Assembly: GCA_026545225.1 (NCBI GenBank)
Contig: CM048851.1
Coordinates: forward strand, 37,101,956-37,165,955
Length of the DNA: 64,000 nt
Source of the DNA: Cornus controversa
Taxonomy: Eukaryota > Streptophyta > Magnoliopsida > Cornales > Cornaceae
Direction: 5' to 3'
The notes beneath the pieces are model-generated. The model saw nothing but the letters and a program-made list of their open reading frames with translations, had not been told where the DNA came from and did not search any database. Positions 25,541 through 37,800 of the stretch are shown one piece after another. Position numbers and translations under genes: made by a program. Position 1 is the first letter of the stretch, and the number at the start of each line of letters is the position of its first letter.

Positions 25541-26208
25541 AGAAAAATTACACTGACCTCTCTTTTAAATAGGCGAAATAACAGATACTTCAGTTATTTA
25601 AAAAATAACACTGATCTCCCCTGTCAGAGTTGTCAGGCCTCCAAAATGGCAAAATGACAAATATGCTCATGTACAATTTAATTTTTTTTTTAATGTTAAA
25701 TTATCAAACTAACATTATCACATTAAGCAGCTGTTAATCATCTCCATTTCTTATAACACATACACACACATATATAGACACAACCAAAAAAAATATGCCG
25801 AACTAAGTCAAAAATCACCCAAATCTAATTACTGTCAATTGACAAGACTTAAATCTACCTTCCCAACAACAATTAATCAAAATTTATGAATCATTTCAAA
25901 CCCACATGACCCAAATTAGTAGCTGAAAAAAGCTGATAGTTTTGCACTCAACCCAGAAACTTAATCTATGTCCATCAATCTGAAAACAAGCAAGCCTCCA
26001 TTATCTCTAATAAAAAAAAAAAAAAAGACCAAAAGATCTCCTTGTAATATGAACCTTTGATGTATCTAGATTATTCACATATGTAATACTTAAACATTCA
26101 TAATCAACGCACCAACGCACTAGGACCAACATCGCAAGCGATGGTACTGGTGACAACAAAGATTTCGGCACCGATTGAAGCGCCGACTTGGAGGAGATGG
26201 CAGAGGCG

Positions 26209-26253
<45 letters not shown>

Positions 26254-26585
26254 CAAATAATTACAATTTGATGCAGAAGCCCCAAACTATCTCTCTGTGT
26301 GTGTATAATTAAATACAAATAATTACAATATACACAAGGGCAAAATTGTCTACAAATAATATATTAAATGAGAGTATTTCAGTCATTTCATACATTTTAG
26401 GGGCATTTTGAGATTTTCAACTCAAATATACAATGACATCATCAATTTTCGTACCTGCACCACTGATAGGGGAAGTCAGTGTTACAAAAAGTACACTTAC
26501 ATGGGAGATCAGTGTTATTTTTGAAATTACAAGAGAGGTATCTGTTATTTCGTCTATTTACAGAAAATGTCAGTGTAATTTTTCC
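25541..26585. mobile_element. MULE-like TIR element, 1045 bp, perfect 9-bp target duplication
   Basis: The 9-bp TTTATAATA flanks both ends (25532-25540, 26586-26594). Left end AGAAAAATTACACTGACC; right end on the opposite strand GGAAAAATTACACTGAC. The inverted similarity continues for about 80-90 bp (shared CGAAATAACAGATAC and AATAACACTGATCTCCC). Inside are an (AT)n run at about 26213-26249 and a GC-rich island at about 26105-26212 unlike its surroundings. No transposase is encoded, so it is non-autonomous. Confidence 0.88.
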
Positions 26586-27724
26586 TTTATAATATCTTAT
26601 TAGAGTATGATGGGTCCATTTTTTTTTTAGTTGAAAAGATTTCACCACATGATTGAAGACTATCAAATAATTTTTTTATGAAGTTGAGACTCAGAATTTG
26701 GAGCTTTATGGTATGGATTCTTGTTTCCCGTTCGATCCGACTGGAAACGTCAATAAAAGCGTGCAGGGGACATAACTTGAGCTTTGAGATCATATGACAA
26801 ATGTCCCACCTATTACAAGTGGTATGTGATTATTTTTTTTTTTAAACACATAAGCATGAGGGAAAGAAAGGAACTAATTCACCCACTTCAGAGAAAGAAT
26901 TATATGATTCTCGTATTGTTTGGAAAAGCTTAGGAAGAAATAAAAGTGAAAACATTTCTCATATGAGAACTTTATGAAATGAAAAAACAAAGATTTTGCT
27001 TGTTGGAAGAGTTAAATAAGTAAAGAGGAGTGTTAGGGATCTCTTTGGTGAAACCAATCACAGTAATTAATATTTTTTTATGTAATAATACTTTTTCTTT
27101 TAGTGATATGTCATTCTAATTTTAAGATATTTACACAAGTGTTTTCAACAAATAAATAAAACTATAATAGTCATAAAATGGTTCTTCAATTTTAAAAGAA
27201 AAATATATTCTTTTAACACTAAATTAGGAGCCAAGATTCATAAAGTATTTTTATATACTAATTAATTGCAAATTTCAAAAAATTATATAGGACATGATTA
27301 TAATATTTTAAAACTAGAGATAAAAAAAAGTAGAACACCTATTACACAAAAAAAACATTAATTGCTATGAACACACATACATCGTTTTATATATATATTA
27401 TTTCAATATATATAATTGGGAATTAATATATAAACACACATACACAATATGTAGAGCAGTGCCAGAAACTTGATCAAATACCCATTGGTTTGAACTACTA
27501 CGGTCATTCAATTCTTTTGACTATTTGATACGAATTTATTTTGTTAATTGATCGATAAATTTTTTTTCTACTTATTTATTATGGCTGATCTATCTATATA
27601 AGCGCATGGACAGATTGAGGTTGTGAAAAAGGAATTGCAGCAGTTACCTCTGTATCAATGAGCTTGTTAACCTTTAAGTATGTAACTATTTGTATTTGAT
27701 TTTATTTTTCAGTTTTAACTTTTA

Positions 27725-27760
<36 letters not shown>

Positions 27761-27977
27761 AATTTTTTAGAAAAAAAAGCTAGGCATCACAAGCCTTGGT
27801 GGGTGGGTTTATGGGCCATTTTGGGCGGGCTTGTTGACAGGCTTACAGGCCAAGGTAAGATCTATACCCAAACCCGTCCCACCTTCTTATAGGGCTGGGC
27901 TGGGCCAGCCCTTCATGGGCCCGGCATGCTCGGGCTGGACTCGGCTGTCACGTTGGTCGTGAGCCACTTTTGCACCC
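26586..27977. other. Spacer with repeat remnants
   Basis: AT-rich and gene-free. Near 27728-27760 there is an (AT)n(GT)n microsatellite. At about 27776-27975 a GC-rich stretch with many GGGCT/GGGCC words resembles the terminal part of a plant DNA transposon; no border could be fixed on its left. Confidence 0.4.
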
Positions 27978-28416
27978 TTAGAGCAACTTCCATGACTTCT
28001 CTAACTTTGGCTATTCAAATTTAAATTCTGTGTAGCCACGTCGACATTTAAACCAGCTACATCAGCATGTCAGGATCTCCAGAATTTGAATCCATAACAG
28101 TTTCTCTAAATTCTGTTCGCTAAAAATAATAATAATTTAATATTTTTTAATTAAAATTTAATTTTTTAAATTATTTTTTATCTATTTACTAACCGTTATA
28201 TTTCAAATGGTTATATTTCTAATGGCTTTATTTCAAATGGCTATATTTCTAACGGCTTTATTCCATCAGTTATATTTCAAACGGCTATATTCCTAACTGC
28301 TATATTTTTTATCTTATATAAAACACTCATTTGCTCATTTATAAAATCATCACTACATTTATCTCTTTCATTCTTGCAAAAGTTCATTTGCCATCTCCTT
28401 CACTTTCGAATTTTCA

Positions 28417-29740
28417 ATGGCTTCGCCCTCACGACCTTTGCCAGATTCTAATTTTTCACGTTCTTCATCATACTCCTCATCAATAGATCTTGACACATTA
28501 CTTGAAGAGCATCTAGCTGCCTACAGATCGATTTTGAATTATGCGAGGCTGGAGATTGTAGCGCAAGTCTTTCAACCACCTCAGAGGCGATTGGTTCATC
28601 GTGACCAAGAAGGAAGTCACTGTCGGCTAATGAAAGACTACTTTGATGAAAATTGCACATATACACCCAAGCAATTTCACAGACGATTCAGGATACGACA
28701 AGAATTATTTCTTTGTATCCCTGAATGATGTTAAAGTTTATGACGACTTATTCATCCAAAAAAGGAATGTGGCTGGTCATCTGGGGTTGTCTTCTATACA
28801 GAAGATGACAAGTGCAGTACATATACTCGTATATGAGCGTTCAGTCGATTCAACTGACGAGTATATTAAAATCGATGAGAGTATTGCCATACGATGTTCG
28901 ATGGCATTTTGTAATGTTATAGTTATTGTGTATGAGGCGGAGTACATGCGTGAACCAAACGAAGCCGACATAACACGACTGCTTCAAGCAGGGGAGGCTA
29001 GAGGATTTTTAGGTATGCTTGATTCCATCGATTGTATGCATTGGGAGTGAAAGAATTACCCAGTGGCGTGGCATGACATGCACAAGGGACACTCCCATAA
29101 GACTACTCTCATATTGGAGGCGGTAACCTCACAAGATTTGTGGACTTAGCATGCATTTTTTAGAATGCCAGTTCACACAATTATCTAAATGTGCTAGATC
29201 ATTCCTCAATACTTAACCATATTGTCAATGGCCGACAACCTTGGATTAATTATATTGTGAATAGGCATCACTATAGCCTGTGGTATTACCAATCTGGTGG
29301 TATATACCCTAAATGGTCAACTTTGATGCAGACCATCCCAAATCAGAGAATTGTAAAACATAAAATGTTTGTTGAAAGACAAGACGCATGCAAAAAAAAT
29401 GTAGAGCGAACATTTGGGGTCTTGCAAATCAAGGGCAATAACGTAAGGACTAATGCGTTATTGGGATAAGATGGACTTGTCTCTCATAATGAGAACGTGT
29501 ATCATTCTTCACAACATGGTCATTGAAGATGAGCGTCACACCAATATTGAAATTTGGCAAGCATCATAATAGAGGATCCTGAATCCCACTGAAAGATTAG
29601 ACCCTAATATTCTTGTGGCACACATTTGCGCTCGCTAACTCCAGTACTGCAGCAGAGAGACAAATACGCAATTGAGAAAATATTTGATAGAACATTTGTG
29701 GAACCGAATTGGTGATGAAGACGAAAACGAAGACGATTGA
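28417..29740 (+). pseudogene. PIF/Harbinger transposase (HARBI1/ALP1-like, DDE_Tnp_4), frameshifted
   Basis: Starts MASPSRPLPDSN and can be followed, with frame changes and stops, through RLMKDYFDENCTYTPKQFH, the nuclease motif GMLDSIDCMHWE, the segment NYPVAWHDMHKG, NVLDHSSILNHIV, YPKWSTLMQTI, NVERTFGVLQIK, LIMRTCIILHNMVIEDERH, and a C-terminal RIGDEDENEDD ending at a TGA at 29738-29740. Breaks include a frameshift near 28725-28735, a TGA after CMHWE, further stops near 29150-29190, and another shift near 29465. The protein cannot be made as one chain. Order and motifs match HARBI1-like transposases of about 400 residues. Confidence 0.9.
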
Positions 29741-29995
29741 GTTTATATTGCTTTTTTTATGTACTAGAATATTTAATTTATGTTGCTTTTTTATGTACTA
29801 GATTCTTTCATCTATGTTGTTTTTTTATGTATTAGAATCTTTAATTTGTATAATTTTTATTTTTTATTTTTTATGTACTAGAGTATTTAAGTTATGTTGC
29901 ATTTTTTTGCTTTTAAGATGTTACGAAATATTATGCAATAAAATCTTGATTATGAAATTATTTTTTGAATGAAAATATTTTTCACCCTATACAAT

Positions 29996-30160
29996 ATAAG
30001 TTAAAATGATACAAAATTTATTATGGATTAAACAAAAAGAATATAAGTTAAAACGATACAATATCCATTATGGATTAAACAAAAATAATATAAGTTAAAA
30101 TGATACAATATCTATTATGGATTAAACATAACTTAAAACGATATAATATTTATAGAGGTG
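29996..30160 (+). repeat. 47-bp tandem repeats with a palindromic core (Harbinger element 1)
   Basis: Units start at about 29996, 30043 and 30090, with a partial one at 30129. Each carries ATAAGTTAAAA, then GATACAATATC, then ATTATGGATTAAAC. The best-preserved core, ATCCATTATGGAT, is a 6+1+6 palindrome. The same array occurs in the second Harbinger element at about 57313-57450. Confidence 0.8.
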
Positions 30161-30530
30161 AAAAAAGAATAAAAAAAATACTTATTTATTTATTTATTAA
30201 TAGAGCCGTTTGGAATAGTGCCAAAAGGCTCTAACAGCACCTGCTTTAAAAAAAATTAAAAAAAATACTAATATACTTGCAATGGTCGCATGACAGTTTA
30301 ACATTTAAATATCATACACATGAGTTGCTTTTGCTTTGCCAAAAGTTTCTCCAAATTTTTCTATGCACTTAACTAAGCACCTGTGAGCCCTATTATTTTA
30401 ACTAAGTCGTTGGAAGGCTTATTTCAACTTTGCATTGCTAAATAAGACTTTGGCAATGCTGCGGGAGATGTTCTTAGGGACTCATCCTAACACTCCTTGT
30501 ATGTAAATAATACTTCCTTCCTTCCCCATG

Positions 30531-31349
30531 AGGAATGACAATTTTGCCCGCCTCGCCGGGTTTTCGTCCCGTCCCACCCCGTTTGGGGCAGGTATGAGAA
30601 CCATTTTTATATCGTCAGGGCGAGTATTTGAATGAAAATATGAACCCGCCGTGGGTATGAGGCGGGTTCGGTCTATGATAGAAACACGTCATGCCAATCC
30701 ACTTGTTATATAATTATAATTTATATTATATATCTCTATTTTTTCAACTTTTTATAAGTATATAAGTTCTTTATATTATTCATTTTCAGGTTTTGATTGG
30801 TTCTTGAATTGGAATCTCGAGTAAGAAAATGGTGATTGAAAATCAAAGTGTGATTATCGAGTAATTTTGATTTTATTTTTGAGAATTCTGAATGTAACAT
30901 TTTATTAAACATCATATGGTGAAATTTTGTTGTGTTTAATTTAGTTGTATTAAACATTCTTTAACTGTTAGATCAAATTTGTTACTGAGGCTTCTTGATT
31001 GTGGAATGTAAACATGTAGTCTCTGGTATGGACTATTTATTCTGAATATAATTGTTAGATCATACTAACAAGCTTGTAATATTTTGAATTTAAAAATATT
31101 TGATCAAATTTGTTATTGGACTTCTAATATTTGAAATGAGAATTTAATTGTTGAATCAAAGTATCAGAATTGTAATATTAAATTAAAAAAAATATTTGAT
31201 ATGAAACAAATTTGTGAAAATCCTTCCCGTCCCCAACCCGTCCGCCTCATTCCATTTTAAATTCCCAACGAATTTGATAATAATATTAAAAACACTGGTG
31301 CATGACGGTCTTAGGCAAACCCGCCGGTGCCCATCTCTATCCCCCACTA
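30531..31349. mobile_element. GC-ended TIR element remnant
   Basis: The left end GGAATGACAATTTTGCCC is followed by a run of CCCG/CGGG words. The right end read on the opposite strand is GGGATAGAGATGGGCACC followed by GGCGGGTTTGCC. This end type is common in plant DNA transposons. The interior is AT-rich and non-coding. The flanks are only loosely alike (CCCCATGA, CCCCACTA), so the borders are approximate. Confidence 0.4.
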
Positions 31350-31390
31350 TGTTAAAATTCCCACTCACTTCCTCTCCTTTAAATGGCCTG

Positions 31391-31484
31391 CAAGTGGGAA
31401 AGAGCACTCTCTTGATATTTAAATAGTGTGAATTCAAGTGGAAAAGAGCACTCTCTTGATATTTAAATAGTGTGAATTCAAGTG
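31391..31484 (+). promoter_or_regulatory. 44-bp tandem duplication carrying the GST TATA-like box
   Basis: The unit beginning CAAGTGG occupies 31391-31434 and 31435-31478 and starts again at 31479. Copies differ by one base near the start (GTGGGAAAG against GTGGAAAAG). Each contains ATATTTAAATAG, a plausible TATA box. The downstream copy, at about 31459-31470, lies about 140 bases before the GST ATG at 31608, a normal distance. The duplication therefore gives the gene two candidate TATA boxes 44 bp apart. Confidence 0.65.
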
Positions 31485-31607
31485 GACCCAATCAACTACC
31501 CTCTTATAAGCAAAGGATAAAGTGGAAAAAAAACTCCCCAATCCTCTTGGAAACGCAAGTGTCACAAAAAGAAAAGGAAGACCATCTCCAAATCCAAAGC
31601 TTCTCTA

Positions 31608-32509
31608 ATGGCGACGCCAGTGAAAGTGTACGGCCCACCACTGTCAACCGCTGTCTCGAGGGTCTTGGCCTGTCTCCTTGAGAAAGATGTTGATTTTCAG
31701 CTCATCAACGTTAATATGTCCAAAGGTGAACATAAGAAACCTGATTACCTCAAGATTCAGGCAAGTAAAACAATAACATTTATATGCATCTGTCTATATA
31801 TACATATCTTTGTTGTATCTGTTAATCCCATTACGTGTTGTCTCTGTTAACCTTGAATCTGAACAGCCCTTTGGCCAAGTACCAGCTTTTCAGGACGAAA
31901 GCATATCCCTCTTTGGTAATTGCTTTACAATTCCCTCCACCAAAATTCAATTAACCCAGTTTGAATATGTCTTATTAATAATCACTAATTCATCATGAAT
32001 GTGCTTGGGTTTCACTTTCTTCCATATGTGTTTGATTGATGGTACCAGAGTCCAGAGCCATATGTCGATACATAACAGACAAGTACCCAAATAAAGGAAA
32101 CAGAGGTCTGTACGGGACGAACCCATTAGAGAAAGCTTCCATTGATCAATGGTTAGAGGCCGAAGGACAGAGCTTCAGCCCACCGAGCTCAGCTCTGGTG
32201 TTTCAGCTTGCGTTTGCCCCGCGAATGAAGATCAAGCAGGACGAAGGGCTGATCAAGCAGAGTGAAGAGAAGCTGGCCAAGGTGCTCGACGTGTACGAGA
32301 AGAGGCTGGGCGAGAGTCAGTACTTGGCTGGCGATGAGTTCACTTTGGCTGATCTCTCTCACCTGCCCAATGCCCACTACTTGGTGAAGGCAACAGATAG
32401 AGGAGAGCTCTTCACTTCGAGGAAGAATGTGGGCAGGTGGTGGGATGAGATTTCGAGCCGCGAGTCGTGGAAGAAGGTGGTTGAAATGCAGAATTCACCG
32501 CCTCGTTAG
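31608..32509 (+). CDS. Phi-class glutathione S-transferase (GSTF), three exons
   Basis: Cytosolic enzyme that conjugates glutathione to electrophiles and can bind flavonoids or auxin-like ligands. Exons 31608-31760, 31867-31915, 32049-32509 give 220 residues, normal for the class, with closing phases. The thioredoxin-like N-domain carries Ser13 in PPLSTAVSRV (catalytic Ser of phi GSTs), PFGQVPAF with the cis-Pro, and ESRAI (68-72) for the glutathione gamma-Glu. The C-domain has QYLAGDEFTLADLSHLP. Exon 1 ends CAG followed by GCAAGT, so intron 1 is GC-AG; using the nearest GT would break the PFGQVP frame. A (TCG)n(TTG)n tract lies in the 3' UTR. Family assignment is firm; the specific member cannot be named. 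Confidence 0.95.
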
Positions 32510-32599
32510 AGTGCTTGAATTTGGTTGGCATTGCTTTGATATGGTTTTTTTTCCATTGTTGAGTTTTGTGATTCGTTTTGCCGCTACCTCTGTTTTTCT

Positions 32600-32600
<1 letters not shown>

Positions 32601-32634
<34 letters not shown>

Positions 32635-32649
32635 TGTTGTTGTTGTTGT
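32601..32649 (+). repeat. (TCG)n(TTG)n microsatellite in the GST 3' UTR
   Basis: About eleven TCG triplets pass into TTG triplets about 90 bases after the stop codon. Likely length-polymorphic. Confidence 0.85.
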
Positions 32650-33499
32650 GGTGTTGCTTCAAATTACTTCCAGATTTCTAATATGCAAGTCTTGCTTGAT
32701 TTCAGTTCTCAATTTAGCTTCTGTTATTACTTATATTTCCTGTTGAATGTGAGATAACGACTTCCTTCGAGTGCTTGAATTTGTTTGTTGTGTTTGCCTC
32801 TTAAGATTTGAAGGACTGTACTAAATTATTAGAGAATTTTGGGAGAAAATGAATTCCATCGTTAGCGATTGGATGGAAAATGGAATTGAGGAGTAATCGA
32901 TTCCCTCGTAACAGCCTTAACAGCTATGTGTGATTTTACTATTTTGTGTGCTCTGAGTAATACTTTACAGTTACATGAATGATTGAAATTACAATGACTA
33001 TCAGATGTGAGATAATCTATCTAGCAAGTAGTTGATAGACAAGTCAAGTTATAGGCACCAATTCGTACAACGGAAAGCACAAGTACACAGGAGATTTTTT
33101 TCCAGAACCGAAACCCGAATATGGTATAGGTTTTGGAAGACCATTACTGTCCTCGGCTTGACATTTTGACAAACAGATACCGTGAATGCTAGACGATTTC
33201 AAAGAACTACAAAATAAAATTTCGATTTTTATATTCTTTTCAATAACAACCTTCAAAAAAAAAAATCACTCAAAACGATTTTTCACACTTTTTTTTTCGA
33301 AAGTTATTTTCAGAAACAAGACTAAGAAGGCAGTGCTGAGCCTCATAGAGCTTGCAAACCATCCAATAGTCAAAGTGGCGCTAGTTATTGGGTTGATTCT
33401 TCCTTACAAAAAGAAAAGGCAAAAGTTTAAAAACTGCAAGAAATTTTCTTTATGTTATATTTTAGACTATATCATATTCTCCCATTTGTAAAAATGAAC
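32650..33499. other. GST 3' flank and spacer
   Basis: No gene seen. The segment is ordinary AT-rich spacer leading into the foldback at 33500. Confidence 0.4.
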
Positions 33500-34190
33500 A
33501 AAATACTCTCTTTTTTTAAGATTATTTTATCATTTCATTATTATTAAAAATAAAGAAAAATAGAGAGTAGAGGAATTTTTTTATATTAAGTTTTTTTTTA
33601 CCTTAATAAAAGAAAAAAGAAATTTTTTTCTCCAAAAAAAAACTAAAAATACACAATTACATAATAAAAAAAATCGATTTTTTTTTCTTTTTTTAAAAAA
33701 ATTTCCATTAGAAAGAGAGGGATTTTTTTATATTAAGTGTTTCTTTACCATAATAAAAAAAAAGAGGAGTTTTTTTCGGAAAAGAAATTTCAGAAATTGT
33801 TTATGGGAAAAAAAACTAAATATGCACAATAATAATAATTTTTAAATTTGTTTCGAAAATTGTTTTATTTTCATAAATTCTCTCTTTTTAATGAAAAAGT
33901 TCCAGAAACAATTATAGGAAAACAAAAAAAAATCAAAATTTTTTTAATAAGTAATTGTGCATATTTAATTTTTTTTCCGAAAAAGAACTCATATTTTTTT
34001 TATTAAGGTAAAAAAAAAATTAATATAAAAAAACTTCTCTCTTTCTAATGAAATTTTTTATTATGTAATTATGCATTTATTTTTTTTTTGAAAAGAAAAC
34101 TCATCTTCAAAGTAAAAATACTTAATATAAAAAAAAACCTTTATTTTCTCTATTGTTTTTTTTATTTTTTATAATAATAAATAAAAAGAG
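33500..34190. repeat. AT-rich foldback with internally duplicated arms
   Basis: The left arm carries two diverged copies (about 33560-33690 and 33705-33850) of a block with TTTTTTATATTAAG, a poly-T/ACC(A/T)TAATAAAA segment and AATA(C/T)GCACAAT. The right arm (about 33940-34180) carries the same block inverted (TGTGCATATTTAATTT, TTATTAAGGTAAAA, AATATAAAAAAAC). The outer flanks also pair (GATTATTTTATCATTT with a complement near 34170-34200). It would fold into a long hairpin. No coding capacity and no clear target duplication. Confidence 0.65.
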
Positions 34191-34654
34191 TAAAATAATC
34201 ATAAAAAAAAATGTGCAAAAAGAAATAATTTGTTCAATTTGCAAAACACGGCCAGAGTTTCTTACAATTTTTTTAAAATCACGGAGGGTTCTGGACCTTT
34301 TGCTAAAAGAAAAAGAACATTCATAACCACCGTCATCTTTTCCCAAATTTCCCGTTAATTGAGGATGCTGCGAGGGACATTACAAATGCCAGACCTAAAA
34401 TTTGACATCATTACCTGATAAAGTGAAAAGACTGAAAGACACTTCATGTTTGAGGGCCCAAACTTTTACCAGTGCACTAAGAAATGGTCCCTCCATAACT
34501 CTCTATAATTCAAATGAATGTATACAACAAAGTACATTACATGTGTCGTACAGATTCTGTTTTAACATCATACATGCCCCGTAGATTCTAGGAAAAAAAA
34601 AGAAGCCTGTATCATGCTCCTCCTTTCTTGTGTTGGTCACCCTACTTGAGAGGC

Positions 34655-34769
34655 TCAATAGCCGGCTACCACAGGTTCCTTGGGCTGCCTCAGCTTCATT
34701 CTCTCTTTGTATTCTTTCATTTCTCTCTGGTATCTTTCTTTATCCTTCAAACCATAGTTCTGGTAAACC

Positions 34770-34803
<34 letters not shown>

Positions 34804-37800
34804 CAAGTCTGTCAACAATTTCAAAATGTTATAATGTATGCAGTTTGTGCAGCGTAGTTGAACTCATGCCAGTGGCATTGTGGCAACAATATAAGAACCC
34901 AACAAAAAAGATGCATTCACTACATAGTCTGTCTGATTTGTCATATTAAGCACAACATCAGCATCCATAACTAAATTTGAGATCAAGCATGTGTCCAAGG
35001 GCAAGTGTCAACATGACGAGTAGGTATTCAGTGACCCGCACGTCTTTGGTATATATACCCCCAACCAATAAAAATGCAATATTTCAATTTATTGAGAATA
35101 TGTAAGTGGGACCATTTTCATTAGTCGACCATACCAATGACGTTGTATGACCAGCTAACCAAATATCTACTCCAACATGACCATGTTTACGTGAATATCT
35201 GTTTCTCTAGTCCTCCGCTCCTCTCTTTTACCAAACTAAAACAGATTCATGTGCCAAATATCTTTCAACTTCCAAACATGCAAAATTATAACAGTTAGAT
35301 CATATAATTGATGCTTGCCAGTGATGTCCATATTATACAACTGCTCATTGAACGTTTTAGTACTCAAATCTTGGTTTTTTTTTCTGATAGAATTGCTACA
35401 GTAAACCACATTATAATTTAAAGAGAGCTGTAACGAGGGTACCCTTAGTGAGCTCAAGTCCTCATCACCACTGGGTCTAGTGGCTACTAATGACATTGTC
35501 GATCATGTGATTTAACAGGTGATAAAAGTGCAAGCTCACTGAAGGTACCCTTCATCACGACATTTTCCGAATTTAAAATACAATTATAGTAAAGCAAATA
35601 GAGCATTTTGTTATAATACTCTTACCACTCTATCTTCTAGGCTGAGATTGCTCCAAGACTCTCCAATCATTTTGGTGAACTCCCTTTCTCGATCTGGGTA
35701 AAGAGATTTGAGAACAGAATGCTTTTCAGCAAAGAAGAAATTGTAACCACTTCTATTGGGTTTTGGGCGGCTGGGATCCCCTCCCCTTCTTCTTCTATTC
35801 CTTCGACCAGAATGATGAGGCACAGGCTTGGGGCTGTATGGAATAATAGCAGTGCAAGGTTGGATAGTCGACATAGAAGAAGCGCTAGGCTGCTCTGGGT
35901 GATAGAGTACTCCATTGAGAATCTTGGAACCCAATTTCACAGACACCAAATAACCACAGTCGAATTTCCCATCAATCGTTCCAATAGCTGGAAAACATGG
36001 AGGCTCTAGCAGGGAAAAAGAGAAGGGAAAACATGGTTTAGTAGAAAAAGCTATGTTGCCAATCATAAAGCCTAAAAAAGTTCTGCTTAGGCAAGCTTAG
36101 ACAGTCGGTGGAAAATTTGTATAATTCAGATATGAGGATAATGAAAATTTTAATCACTAAATTTAATATAAAGAGCACCCATGCCAAAAGATGACAATAT
36201 GAAGCTTGCAATATTATTCCAGTTTTAATGGAAATTTCATTTTTTTGCAGTTAGAACCAAAAAATCAAAATGCCTTCGAATTCATGTAACTATTTACAAT
36301 CGGATCTCCTAGACAAAGGCTAAAATATAAGCTTTACACCCCAAACATGCAATGGAATTTAACTTCGATTTCCATACCACATTTGAATTATAAAATTAAT
36401 TCAATACTTGGAAGGCCGCACAGTTGCCAACAACAGATAAATTGGAGGAAAAAGAGTGAATTACTCCACTAGAAGGTAAAAACAAATTTTCATTCTAGAC
36501 TCCACTTCTCTAATGGAGATCTTTGAAGATAGAATCCTCTTCTGCTATACACGAACTATCCCCTCCATCCCATACAGTTAGGCAGTATCACTTAATGCAG
36601 AAAACTATATGTCGATTTCATTCCCAAAAGCCAAAACTCCGAAGGCAAATTTGTTAAAATACACAAGTTTTTCAAGTGAATGAGATCAAGTTACTACTTG
36701 GAAAAAAGAGAGCCAAATTTCAACTGGTACGAGTATCAATATCACCATAAATTTGGAGTTCGAACTATCATAAACAATTTACAGACAGGACTACATTTAG
36801 GACATATTTATGTCTTGATTAACGAGCTTTATCTGATGGAAAATATGAGAGTTTTTGGGTAGCAGGACAGGACATTCTCATGTCAGCCTTAACCATAAAG
36901 GCATTTTTCACCATATTGATGGTTGAATAGCTTGTTCAATTGGTAAATAGTTAGTGTTTGCAACTGGAAATCCAATTTACTATCCTTTAGCAAGAAAGAC
37001 TCTACCCAAGTTATTCATCCAAAAAAAAAAAAGACTCAACCTAACTTATATGTGTTTCTGAGCTGCCGTTAAGTCGAGCTAAACTTGAATCAAAATGACA
37101 AGAGCTTCTACCGTAGAGCCTGCTTGGACTTTGAATATAAAAGGCCAATACCCAGTATTAGCTCACTTTTAAGCAAGGTGTTCTGAGCAGCGGATTAGAT
37201 ACACATCTAATCACTGTTCTTCACTACTGGTGGATCAAGCAAGGACCTATATACAACAGTTGAAGGCATACAATTTCTTCTTAAATATTTGGTGAATTTC
37301 TAAGCGAGAGATTTTCTTTTTATTATGCAAATAAAATATTGGAACGATTTAGGAACTTGTTAGAGAAAAGTTCCATATAGAATATAAGTTATCCGAAAAT
37401 TGTACACGCAACAGGCAAGAATTTGGTAATTAGAAGGTCATGTATTGTTGTCGACTTAGTGGACCCAAAAAAAGTGAGAATGATGGATAAAACCAACTTA
37501 TGTACACACACATCATCATAACTTGCACAACATCAACAAGGAAAATGCTTCTCCAGCCGAAGCATTAACCGAAATATAGGGCTAAAACCATCACAGCCCT
37601 CTGATGCAGCAGCAGAAACCATGGGTGGGTCAACATCAACAAGGAAAATGTTTCTGAAGCATTAACCGAAATATAGGGCTAAAACCAACCATCACAGCCC
37701 TCTGATGCAGCAGCAGAAACCATGGGTGGGTCAACATCAACAAGGAAAATGCTTCTGAAGCATTAACCGAAATGGAGGGGCCAAACCAAAACCATCACAG

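Larger units (their letters stand above)
27981..30473 (+). mobile_element. PIF/Harbinger element 1 with TTA target duplication
   Basis: Borders: TTA at 27978-27980 then GAGCAACTTCC at the left; GGGAGATGTTC then TTA at 30474-30476 at the right. The right end read inward (GAACATCTCCCGCAGCATTGCC) matches the left end imperfectly, as expected for an aged pair. It carries one transposase remnant (28417-29740), a dyad-containing repeat array (about 29996-30160), and no recognisable Myb-like second gene. It is 2493 bp long, against 3780 bp for element 2 at 55493. Confidence 0.85.
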
